Source: CAZGSN01 sp964371655
Lineage (GTDB): Bacteria > Desulfobacterota > Binatia > HRBIN30
Reading direction: 5' to 3'
Assembly: GCA_964371655.1 (NCBI GenBank)
Contig: CAYJOD010000012.1
Location: 61,704-125,703, forward strand
Length of the DNA: 64,000 nucleotides
Below, in pieces: positions 10,001 to 16,763 of this stretch. Under the pieces are notes generated by a model. That model searched no databases, was not told the DNA's origin, and saw nothing but the letters and a program-made list of their open reading frames with translations. The position numbers and the translations under genes are program-made. The number at the start of each line of letters is the position of its first letter. Position 1 is the stretch's first letter.

Positions 10001-11310
10001 CTCTGTGTGAGCAGCTGCTTCACCTCATTGGCCGACAGCGGCATCGACCTCGCCGCATCGGTAGCGCCGCGATACGGTTGCAAGCTGCCGCGATCGATGG
10101 CGCTCAGAGCCGCGGAGTACAAGAGCCCGGCCATTCCGGAGCTGCGGCCGGTGGCCTCGGAGGAGCAGGACGACGACGGTACGGACACGGCGATGTGCCC
10201 GCCGTAGTTCGTGCAGCCGTTGAGGTAGAGATACGAATGCGGCGTTTGGGTCATTTCGTTCGCTTCCACAAAGCGCGTGACCGAGTTCACTTCGACCGTG
10301 TGCCTGTAGTTGGCTGGGTAATTGTGGTGGTTGGACTCTTCGTCGGCGGCCGATGCGATCACGGTGACGCCGTGTTGGTAGGCATAGTCGACGGCCTCCT
10401 GCGCAAAGGATGTGTTATTGAGGACGCCGAGGGCCTCTTGGATCACGAGGGCGCCGCTGTCCACCGCGAACAACACTCCTTGTGCGAAGTTGTTCACTTC
10501 GGCGACAAAGCTGTCGCCGACGCGGATCGGCAGCAGCATGCAGTTGGGGCAGGTGCCGACGCCGTCCGTAGCGTTGTTGGCTTCCGCTCCGGAATCCTCG
10601 GACTCCCCGGTGCCATGGCCGTAGCGTACCTCGTCGAGCGCATCGTTGTCGTCTTCGAAGAAGTCCCAACCGCAGATGTCGTCGACGAAGCCGTTGTGGT
10701 CGGCGTCGGCCCCATCGGAGAAGAGGAAGATGAGATCCTCGGGATCGATCAGCTGGTTGCCGTTCTGATCGCTGACGCGCGAGTCTTGTGTGTGCTCGGC
10801 GTCGGCGAGGTAGTCGCGGATGTTAAAGACACCGTCGCCGTTGCGATCCCACGGATCGTTGCTGTTAGTGCTGCCCTCGGGTACCGGAAGCTCGCCACGA
10901 TTTAGGTGGAACTTGTTGACGAGATCGGGAAGGCGATCCTGCCAGCGGATGCCCGAATCGAGAATCGCGATGAGGACATCGGGCCGCCCGGTGCTGACTT
11001 GCCAAGCCAGGTCGACGCTCGCACCCTTCACACCGAAGAGCTCGCGCGGGTTGGTGTCGATGGCGGGCTCGCCGGTCTTGGTGCTGGTGAGCTTCCAGTC
11101 GTTGCCGAAGTCGTTGGGAAGTGTGAGCGGGTCGGTGCTCGGCAAGAACGTGTACTTCGAGAAGTCGGTGCTGGCGATGCAAGCGGGAGGGACTTGCGCG
11201 CCGGAGCAGGGGAGGGGGTTGGTCGGGTAAGGGAAGTCTGCCGGCGACGGACTAGGCAGTGCGAGAACGAGCGCTAGAACGAGCCCGGCCCGGGGTATGG
11301 AAGTGATCAT
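7069..11310 (-). CDS. Exported S8 (subtilisin-like) peptidase homolog with FG-GAP/VCBS-type repeats and a C-terminal Cys-TM tail
   Basis: Large exported protein (1413 aa from ATG 11310, where a signal peptide begins MITSIPRAGLVLALVLALP). A subtilase domain covers about residues 100-480, with Asp in AILDSG (D118) and His in RYGHGTG (H232). The expected GTSMA Ser motif reads TGRSSGMAG, so Gly392 aligns where Ser is expected unless S390/S391 substitutes. The usual AGNE oxyanion region reads SAADEES. Repeats of the type ADIDGDGRLEVI and GDLDGDGRPEVV follow (FG-GAP/VCBS beta-propeller, about 630-1240). A Thr-Pro linker and a tail GGCTMTS-hydrophobic-CYRGKG resemble a sorting or anchoring signal. 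The last residues come from a repeated TTGAGTCCTTGG word. Proteolytic activity is doubtful. Confidence 0.8.
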   Translation of the reverse strand: MITSIPRAGLVLALVLALPSPSPADFPYPTNPLPCSGAQVPPACIASTDFSKYTFLPSTDPLTLPNDFGNDWKLTSTKTGEPAIDTNPRELFGVKGASVDLAWQVSTGRPDVLIAILDSGIRWQDRLPDLVNKFHLNRGELPVPEGSTNSNDPWDRNGDGVFNIRDYLADAEHTQDSRVSDQNGNQLIDPEDLIFLFSDGADADHNGFVDDICGWDFFEDDNDALDEVRYGHGTGESEDSGAEANNATDGVGTCPNCMLLPIRVGDSFVAEVNNFAQGVLFAVDSGALVIQEALGVLNNTSFAQEAVDYAYQHGVTVIASAADEESNHHNYPANYRHTVEVNSVTRFVEANEMTQTPHSYLYLNGCTNYGGHIAVSVPSSSCSSEATGRSSGMAGLLYSAALSAIDRGSLQPYRGATDAARSMPLSANEVKQLLTQSADDINFDPDYETLTPFPGVQMSRRFPSIAGWDQYFGYGRVNANAAMRRVAEGRIPAEADITQPDWFEILNPDHPLTITANVAAVRSGGYSYSIEAAPGIQPAEAEFEAVGSGTGSQPMQVSADLATLVARMPNGVEGPAVDAGGQPDPDRFTVTVRIRVTDQQGNSGEDRRVFAIHRDADLKGGSPRRLGGDGIASPVITDIDSNGIADIVLATSDGLVHVFSGGIDNEAAGWPVRTDAVEVHSTAPGFDELEIPHAAIMGRPAVGDLDGDGRPEVVAADVRGKLYVWNYDGTRRAGFPVTTIADYSNSWRSERDLGTANGQVPDRSNRHDVNNRLARGIGAGPVLANLDGSEDGSLEIIAGAWDRHVYAWHDDGSAVYGWPVLVKDPAKVAEVDPLTNEVTLIPNARARFGTKIITSPSVGDVDGDGKLDVIVGVNEEYVEPPNAYFSDLTINLYRASGVLESGNGRLYALSRDGAASGASGMTRGWNPAAFLSGWPAKLAALTTELLPFVGSGINGSAALADLDGDGRSEIAAFSFIGPAYVLNGAGKSWLGAEPGRGLPRTLAASVFGTGSSSVDTPAFPGLGGGVLAPFAGVGNGYHFLAPTAGFGKLLDNNLPADQIPSENQLGAWLVADAHGAPANGAFVPAFPRLMNDLQFLTSPAVADLDNDGLPEALQGSGVYDVHAFDIEGREPSGWPKFTNGWTITTPAVADIDGDGRLEVISATREGWLFVWTTTGEACSFAPWPMGHHDARSTGNVDTDASAPAPVAAASLTSQPGGAVSLELTSVPGDDLYCGSVAHFDVRFSTTPITSVEEFRSATPFTEVSGPTTAGRTATGTLRLQAPPAFAPGPVYIAARSIDAAANFSALSPLGIVTLAAAPTPSATATPTATLLPTATDTPLPTSTATKTATATVTPTLSATPTSTATPPTGDEGGCTMTSDPPGTAQSLLLWGVAAIFACYRGKGQGLKRPQGLK

Positions 11311-11414
11311 CCGGCCTATGGCATAGGGTATGGGTACGCGATTGGTTGGGGCTGGCATTCCAGTCATAAGCCACAACCAAGGCGCTTGACGCAACCCGCT
11401 GGGAGGAGAAACGA

Positions 11415-12137
11415 ATGCACAATTTTCCGAACATCACGTCAGCCGAGGTCGCGGTGGTATGCACGGCCGCGCTCCTGCTGTGCATCGTGCCGAACCTGAT
11501 GGCGTGGGGTGATGCGCGTCGTCAGCGCCGCCTTCGGCGCGCCGCGCTGGCGCAGACGACGATGATGCGTGGCAGCCTCGAAGCCTCGGCGTCGACCACG
11601 ATGCTGGGCGTGCCGGCATCGGCCGAACCGGCGGCTCGCCACGATGATGCCACCGGGGTGGTTCTGGAAGCGCCGCCCCCTGTGGCCCCGGTGACGGAAA
11701 CCGTTTTTGCACCCGCGATCGACCGAACAGCGGTAAGCGCCGAGTCGCTTGCACCAAGCACGGATGCAGCCATCGTAACGTCGGCGCCTGCGGACGAGGA
11801 AGCGATCCACGATTTTCGACTCGACGAGTTGCGGCGCGTGAAGCTGCCGAATTGGCCACCTCCGGAAGTGCGCGACAACCCCGAAAAGAAACGGATATGG
11901 GAAGAGGCGGTTCGTATTGCTGAGCAGCCTCTGATCACCTCAATGCGACTGCGCTCGCCGCGCCGTGCCGAGTCGGCCTGCCTGTGCGCCGCCGACAGCG
12001 AAGGATCGGTCCTGCGCCTACGCTTTCTGTTGTTTCCTGAGCTGTGGCCGGTGGCCGCCGATCAGGCCACGGCCGCGGTGACTTTCGAGATCGACTCCGC
12101 CAGTGGTGAAGTGCACAGCTCCGTGCGTTCGTTGTAA
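11415..12137 (+). CDS. Membrane-anchored protein of unknown function
   Basis: 240-residue protein, not recognised. One N-terminal hydrophobic helix (residues 9-31, EVAVVCTAALLLCIVPNLMA) is followed by a basic stretch RRQRRLRR. A long Ala/Pro/Thr-rich low-complexity region (about 40-125) leads to a compact C-terminal domain of about 110 residues with KLPNWPPPEVRDNP and FEIDSASGEVHSSVRSL. The layout suggests an anchor, a linker and a globular domain. It is divergent from the neighbouring peptidase, with 104 bp between the starts. I infer no function. Confidence 0.6.
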   Translation: MHNFPNITSAEVAVVCTAALLLCIVPNLMAWGDARRQRRLRRAALAQTTMMRGSLEASASTTMLGVPASAEPAARHDDATGVVLEAPPPVAPVTETVFAPAIDRTAVSAESLAPSTDAAIVTSAPADEEAIHDFRLDELRRVKLPNWPPPEVRDNPEKKRIWEEAVRIAEQPLITSMRLRSPRRAESACLCAADSEGSVLRLRFLLFPELWPVAADQATAAVTFEIDSASGEVHSSVRSL

Positions 12138-12148
12138 GCGCGAGCGGT

Positions 12149-12331
12149 GCGGGAGCTTGCTCCCGCCTTGGAACGCGGTCGTTGGGTTGAATGTCGGCAC
12201 GGGAGATCGCGCCCTTCGACTGGAATTACCGCTCTCTAACGAGGTTATCGCAAAGCCCACCGAAGAGGGTGCGCAGCCGCGCGCCCCTACAACAAGACCG
12301 AGGAAGACCGCATGCCGTAGGGGCGCGCGGC
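12149..12331. repeat. Two palindromic repeats beside the first assembly gap
   Basis: 12149-12166 is the hairpin gcgggagcttgctcccgc, a motif also seen at 44431-44449 and 50879-50896. 12276-12290 (gccgcgcgcccctac) and 12317-12331 (gtaggggcgcgcggc) form a perfect 15-bp inverted repeat directly abutting the N run. The rest of 12138-12575 holds a 15-G tract at 12399-12413 and no gene that I can support. Confidence 0.8.
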
Positions 12332-12341
12332 NNNNNNNNNN
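12332..12341. other. Assembly gap (10 N)
   Basis: Ten unknown bases. The flanks are low-complexity: a perfect inverted repeat to the left, and to the right GC-rich sequence with a 15-G run at 12399-12413 that looks like a sequencing or consensus artefact. The true distance between the flanks is unknown. Confidence 0.95.
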
Positions 12342-12484
12342 TAAGTGGGGGCGCCGCCGGGGGCCCTAAAAACAACCCGGCGGATCCCGGCTGGCGTTGG
12401 GGGGGGGGGGGGGCGCGCCGTGCCAGTCTTGAGACAATCTCTTACGGTCGCGGTCGCTATCCCTCTCTGTGAGGGCACACAAAG

Positions 12485-12518
12485 CAAGAGCGCCACCGGC
12501 TAGCCGGTGGCGCTCTTG
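12485..12518 (-). terminator. Perfect 34-bp palindrome, probable terminator of the dockerin-like gene
   Basis: caagagcgccaccggc and gccggtggcgctcttg form a 16-bp perfect stem around a TA centre. It lies 58 bp downstream of the stop of the minus-strand gene ending at 12576. On the minus strand it is followed by CTTTGTGTG, a weak T-tract. Confidence 0.65.
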
Positions 12519-12575
12519 TTGGATCTCATGCACGGCGACAGTCGCAGTGACCGTCGCCGTGCCGGTTGCTTGTTC

Positions 12576-14030
12576 CTACTGGGCCGCGAAAAGGATCTCC
12601 ACGACGATATCCCCGAGGAGGTTCTGATTGATCGCCGTAAACGTTCCCGCGAGCTTGCCGCCGGACGCACCAAAGCTGCCCTGGTTGCACATCAGGGGCC
12701 CGCCGACGACGGTCCACGGTGCATTAGTTAAGGGGTTCCACTGATTAAATTCATCGAGCCCATCGGCGCGGAAGACGACGCCGGTAGCCGTGCCGGTGGT
12801 GAGGACGAGCGGGTTCACCGAGCCACGTGTGCTCTGCAGGTCGGCGTCGGTGCAGAAGTCGGCGCAGCCACCTGTCTTGGTGCCGATCGCCGTGTGGGTG
12901 ACGATGATGGACGATCCGGGGACGGTGGTGCTGCCGCTCAGGGTGATGATTGGCGGGTCCGCGCAGGTCGGGGCACCGACGCCCGGAGTCAGGCACTCCG
13001 CCGGATCGGTGCTGCCACGTGAATCTTCCGTAACATCGAGGTTGAACGGAGTCAGGTTGCCGCCGCAGGTAATGCGACCTGAGCCTGAGTTCCCGGGGCC
13101 GTGAACGAAGCCGCACGGCCTATTTTCCGGGCAAGGCGGGGTCGTTTCCGTAATGAAGCCCTCAGAGCAGTCCTGGCCGAGGTTACCAGCCATGTCCATG
13201 ACGAAGCCGCCGCAGGTCTTGGCGGGGACGCCACGCACGCAAGCGCAGGCGATCGTGGAGACCGGAATTGCGGGGAAATGCACGTCGATAGCCTTCAATG
13301 CGATTGGAGACACGCCGTCGGGACCAGCCTTGCCGATGGTGAAGATCTCGTTGCCGGTCGAAGGTAGCGACAGCGGCACGTCACCGAGGATACCGGAGTG
13401 AACAATGGCGCCGCTGCCGCTTTGCAGGATCGCACCGTTGAACACGCCCTCTTCCAGATTGTACGTGAGCCGCGTCTCGAAGGTGCAGTTGGCCGCGCAG
13501 GTTTGCGTGCTGCCGGTAATCGGCTGGGCGCCGAAGGTCCGACACCGTTGACACGATCCACCGTCGCCGCAGTCGGCGTCGGTAGTGCATTCGCGCAAGG
13601 TATTTGGGCCGGTGGCGCAAATACCATGTTCTCCCGCGCCGCAATCCGCATCGCTTGTGCAAGGGGTATTGGTCTTGCTGCCGCCACCGCAGATGCCGCC
13701 AACGTCGCAATCTTCGCCGGCCTCAATGACGCCGTTGCCGCACCGAGGAGCCGGAACCTCCTGGCAGCCGTTGGGCTTCGCCGCGTTGATTACGGCGCGG
13801 ACGACGTCGTTGACCTCAACTGCACCGCTGTCGTCGCCGTCGGCACTGTCGCAGGCTTGGTTTCCGCCCAAGGCGATGTTGATGACCTTAACCACTTCCG
13901 TGATATCGACCTTAAGGTCGCCGTTGCAGTCGCCAGCGCATGCCGGAGCCGCAGCGTAGGCCGGGGCCGTCGCTGCCAGCCCGAGCAGGGCGGCAAAGGC
14001 CACATAAGCGGTTGCTTGAAGTTTTCTCAT
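12576..14030 (-). CDS. Exported protein with dockerin-like calcium loops and Cys-rich repeats
   Basis: 484-residue exported protein from ATG 14030, which starts a signal peptide ending near APAYAAA. Two dockerin-type loops follow, GDCNGDLKVDITEV and GDDSGAVEVNDVV, each with Asp/Asn at calcium positions. Then come CGNGVIEAGEDCD (a motif seen in myxobacterial and DUF4215 Cys-rich surface proteins) and Cys-rich modules such as CTSDADCGAGEHGIC and CTTDADCGDGGSC. The C-terminal 300 residues look like a beta-rich globular domain and are not recognised. A frame extension to 14051 would add seven residues before the signal peptide. It is probably secreted; function unknown. Confidence 0.75.
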   Translation of the reverse strand: MRKLQATAYVAFAALLGLAATAPAYAAAPACAGDCNGDLKVDITEVVKVINIALGGNQACDSADGDDSGAVEVNDVVRAVINAAKPNGCQEVPAPRCGNGVIEAGEDCDVGGICGGGSKTNTPCTSDADCGAGEHGICATGPNTLRECTTDADCGDGGSCQRCRTFGAQPITGSTQTCAANCTFETRLTYNLEEGVFNGAILQSGSGAIVHSGILGDVPLSLPSTGNEIFTIGKAGPDGVSPIALKAIDVHFPAIPVSTIACACVRGVPAKTCGGFVMDMAGNLGQDCSEGFITETTPPCPENRPCGFVHGPGNSGSGRITCGGNLTPFNLDVTEDSRGSTDPAECLTPGVGAPTCADPPIITLSGSTTVPGSSIIVTHTAIGTKTGGCADFCTDADLQSTRGSVNPLVLTTGTATGVVFRADGLDEFNQWNPLTNAPWTVVGGPLMCNQGSFGASGGKLAGTFTAINQNLLGDIVVEILFAAQ

Positions 14031-14239
14031 CGCGTCCCTCCCGAATCTCAAGTTAGATGGTTACGAGGTCTAGCGCCGCCGCCAGGCTTGGCCCGGCAGC
14101 CCACGACTGATGCATTGCCGCAACTTTTCCCACAGTGGGTCATGTTTGCCCCAAACGCCGGTGCTTCGTCAAGACTGCTAGGGAAATTTCGTGGTTTTTC
14201 AGCGTCGATAGAGCCATGTTCATAGACAAAGGCGGTGCT

Positions 14240-14890
14240 ATGCGTCGGTTTGTGGCGCGCCTGCTGTTGTGGAGTATCGTCCTGATGGCTTCAGTCTTGA
14301 CCGCGGCTTACCTGGGTCGCGATCGAATCCTCGCCTATGCCGGCCGCTTCCTGGTCGTCGATGATCCACTGCGCCCAGCCGAGGCCATTGTCGTTCTCTC
14401 CGGCTCGATTCCCGACCGCATCCTCGAAGCGGTCGATCTCTATCACGCGGGAATGGCGCCGCGCCTGATTCTGACCAAAGAAGGACCGCTGCCAGGTATC
14501 GAGGCGCTGCGTGCGAAAGGTGCGAACCTGCCCGAGCACCACGAGCTCAATATCAGCGTGGCCGAGCAGCTGGGGGTGCCGGCGCAGGCGATTACGCTGA
14601 TCACGACACCGGCCTGGAGCACGCTTACCGAAGCGCATGCGATTGTTGACTACCTGAAGGAACAAAGACTGCGAAGCGTGATTCTGGTGACCTCGAAGGC
14701 TCACACCCGGCGCGCGCGTCTGACCTACGCCGCGTTGGCTAAAGCGGACACCGAGATCCTGGTGCGTGCGTCGCGCTACGACCCGTTCGATCCTGATACC
14801 TGGTGGCAGCGGCGGCCGTTCATCCGCCGCGTCGTGATCGAGTACCTCAAGCTGTTGAACTATCTGCTGCTGGACCAATGGCGAGGGTGA
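14240..14890 (+). CDS. YdcF/SanA-like DUF218 protein
   Basis: 216-residue protein with one N-terminal transmembrane helix (LLLWSIVLMASVLTAAYLG) and a DUF218 domain. Family signatures are AEAIVVLSGSIPDRILEAVDLY, the acidic/Ser region of the expected binding site, and VILVTSKAHTRRARLTY. DUF218 proteins are implicated in envelope metabolism (SanA, ElyC), but the reaction is not settled. ATG 14240 has AAAGG about eight bases upstream; an in-frame ATG at 14216 would add eight residues. It overlaps the next gene by 13 bp. Confidence 0.8.
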   Translation: MRRFVARLLLWSIVLMASVLTAAYLGRDRILAYAGRFLVVDDPLRPAEAIVVLSGSIPDRILEAVDLYHAGMAPRLILTKEGPLPGIEALRAKGANLPEHHELNISVAEQLGVPAQAITLITTPAWSTLTEAHAIVDYLKEQRLRSVILVTSKAHTRRARLTYAALAKADTEILVRASRYDPFDPDTWWQRRPFIRRVVIEYLKLLNYLLLDQWRG

Positions 14891-15171
14891 ACGTGAACCC
14901 CGACGGCCCCGCCATTCATCCTCTCTACCTGCGCCTGGATGCGGCAGATATCGCCTACGTGAAGTTTCTCTTCGAGTCCTATGAAGAGGTCGCCATCGTC
15001 CGCACCGTCGACCGCGACGCCGCGATCATCGTGATCCTGGCGGTAGAGGACTTCCTCGCCGACGCCGTGGCCATCCTCGCCCAGGTCAAGACAACGATCC
15101 GCTGTGAGGAAATCGCGCGCCCCGAGGGCGAGGGCGACGACTGGCTGATGCAGGAAATCCACGCACGCTAA
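14878..15171 (+). CDS. DUF4911 domain protein
   Basis: 97-residue soluble protein. The segment YLRLDAADIAYVKFLFESYE, followed by AIVRTVDRDAAIIVILA, matches the DUF4911 family as I remember it: small proteins mainly of deltaproteobacteria, without known function. The start at ATG 14878 overlaps the DUF218 gene by 13 bp. The C-terminus is acidic. It is convergent with tatC, whose stop is 24 bp away. Confidence 0.65.
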   Translation: MARVNVNPDGPAIHPLYLRLDAADIAYVKFLFESYEEVAIVRTVDRDAAIIVILAVEDFLADAVAILAQVKTTIRCEEIARPEGEGDDWLMQEIHAR

Positions 15172-15195
15172 ACGCCCGTCGGCGTCCGCTGCCGG

Positions 15196-15984
15196 TCAGG
15201 GAAGCTTCTGTAAATCGGTCGTCGAATCGGTGCTTGTGTCGGTCGCTGGCTTGCGCCCGAACACGTACGCGATGGCGATGCTGAGGACGTAGAGAATCAC
15301 CAACGGACACGCCATCAACAGCTGCGAGGCGGCGTCGGGAGTCGGCGTGAGTACGGCGGCGACGATGAAGATCACCAGGATCGCGTAGCGCAGGGAGGAG
15401 ATCATCATCTGGTGCGTGACGATGCCGACACGTGCCAGAAAGAACGTCACCACCGGCAGCTCGAAGGTGGCTCCGAAGGCCAGCAGCATGTGCGAGGTGA
15501 ACGTCAGATACTCGCCGATCCGAATCTCGGGGCTGACGCCGATCGTCGCATATTGCTCGATGAAGAATTGGTAGCCGACCGGAAGCACGAGCCAGTAGCA
15601 GAAGCTGGCGCCGCCGATGAAAAAGAACGTGCCGAAAATTACGAACGGTATGACGTAGCGTCTTTCCTTCTCGTAGAGGCCGGGGGCTACGAACTTCCAC
15701 ACCTGGTAAAACACGACTGGGCTGGCGAGGAATAAGCCGGCGATCAGCGAGACCTTGAGCTTGGTGAAAAAGGCCTCGACCAGACCGGTGCCGATCATGT
15801 GCACGGGATTGGCGGCGCCGTCCGCCTGCGGAAGCGTCAACAGAGGTCGCGCCAGGAACTCGAAGAGAACCTCGGAGTAGTTGTAACAAGCAATGAACGC
15901 GATCCCGACCGCGCCGAGCACCCATGCAAGGCGCCAGCGCAACTCTTCGAGGTGCGCCGTCAACGGCATCTGGACGTCGGCCAT
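15196..15984 (-). CDS. tatC: Sec-independent protein translocase TatC
   Basis: Polytopic core of the twin-arginine translocase (262 aa). It starts MADVQMPLTAHLEELRWRL, with the conserved cytoplasmic HLEELR motif that helps bind the twin-arginine signal. It has six predicted transmembrane helices, and the conserved FxxxKVS/FLASPVVFYQVWKF and PGLYEKERRYV segments are visible. Its length is typical. It lies 25 bp downstream of the tatB-like gene in the same operon. The C-terminal tail ends in a Thr/Ser/Asp-rich stretch. Confidence 0.95.
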   Translation of the reverse strand: MADVQMPLTAHLEELRWRLAWVLGAVGIAFIACYNYSEVLFEFLARPLLTLPQADGAANPVHMIGTGLVEAFFTKLKVSLIAGLFLASPVVFYQVWKFVAPGLYEKERRYVIPFVIFGTFFFIGGASFCYWLVLPVGYQFFIEQYATIGVSPEIRIGEYLTFTSHMLLAFGATFELPVVTFFLARVGIVTHQMMISSLRYAILVIFIVAAVLTPTPDAASQLLMACPLVILYVLSIAIAYVFGRKPATDTSTDSTTDLQKLP

Positions 15985-16009
15985 GTTTTCGTAGACGCAG
16001 CGATCGTGG

Positions 16010-16390
16010 TCAGTCGCTGTGATCTGACCGAGATCCGGTCACAACCTCCGCCGGCTTTGGCTCCGCTTCCACGGTCGTCTCCGCGTGTGGCGGTGGCGCT
16101 GCTGGCGGTTGCGGCGATTGTGGAGATTCTGGTGGCGGTTGCGCTTGGGGCGGGTGTGGCGGCGGTGCGCTCTGAGGCTTGCCTGACATCGTATTGGTAG
16201 TCGCGCGCGCCTCTTCCTCGAGCAAAATGCGAGCGTTGCGAAGCTCGTCGGTGACGCCCGCCGTTGCCTGGCGCAGATCGGCAAGTGCCTTGCCGAGAGA
16301 GCGCGCGACCTCGGGAAGGCGCTTGGGTCCGAGGACGAGTAAGGCAACGACGAGGATGACAATCAGTTCGGGTGTGCCGATTCCAAACAT
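16010..16390 (-). CDS. tatB: Twin-arginine translocase subunit TatA/TatB
   Basis: 126-residue protein from ATG 16390. MFGIGTPELIVILVVALLVL gives the short N-terminal membrane helix; the hinge GPKRLPEVARSLGKALADL and an amphipathic helix follow, the TatA/TatB layout. The longer amphipathic helix and GPKRLPE favour TatB over TatA, but I cannot separate them firmly. The C-terminal half is unusually Pro-rich (PPPHPPQAQPPPESPQSP). It is followed by tatC in the same direction. An upstream ATG at 16417 would add nine residues. Confidence 0.88.
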   Translation of the reverse strand: MFGIGTPELIVILVVALLVLGPKRLPEVARSLGKALADLRQATAGVTDELRNARILLEEEARATTNTMSGKPQSAPPPHPPQAQPPPESPQSPQPPAAPPPHAETTVEAEPKPAEVVTGSRSDHSD

Positions 16391-16512
16391 ACGCAGCACT
16401 GACGGTACGGGAAGCATCTTGCTCTGTCAAATACTGAAGGCCAGAAGTCCATCCCTGGTCGGCGAAGCCTTCAAGACCTCAGCTCTTGTGAGGAAATCCC
16501 GCCGCGCGAGGG

Positions 16513-16656
16513 GGACAGGCTGCTAGGAGAATGAACAACAGGAAACCGAAAACGGGCCAATGGGGTCGCGCCGTGCATTGACCGGTTCTTCAATCTACAG
16601 TTCCCTGTTCCCGGTTTTCCATTCTCTTGCGGGTGAAAGTCCGACAGGCTGCTAGG
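16513..16656. repeat. About 144-bp palindromic element (GGAAAACAGGAAAC family), copy 1
   Basis: It is bounded by a 14-base direct repeat, gacaggctgctagg, at 16513 and 16643 (130 bp apart). Inside are the arms aacaggaaaccgaaaacggg and ttccctgttcccggttttcc. Its reverse complement aligns end to end with the element at 39541-39678, whose boundary repeat gcctgtcg is also 130 bp apart. It lies in the 373-bp gap between tatB and the beta-helix gene; the rest of that gap shows nothing that I can name. Confidence 0.85.
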
Positions 16657-16763
16657 CGAAGCCTTCTGCGCGCCGCGCCTATCAACGCTTGCAATCGCGA
16701 TACGATCTGGGAAGATTCGCGACGACTGCGAGCGTTCGGGATTCGTTCCCACAAGGGGTGAAA

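Noticed and set aside
8089..10905. Long open frames on the plus strand (8089-9414 and 9472-10905)
   Set aside because: They are antisense shadows of the subtilase-like gene; high GC and a biased third position keep the opposite strand open. No ribosome site and no recognisable domain.
12576..14030. Cellulosome component because of dockerin-like loops
   Set aside because: No cohesin or glycoside hydrolase in the window; such calcium loops are common in exported proteins of this kind of bacterium.
14803..14877. Longer N-terminus for the DUF4911 protein
   Set aside because: The extra residues lie entirely within the upstream gene, and ATG 14878 gives the family length.
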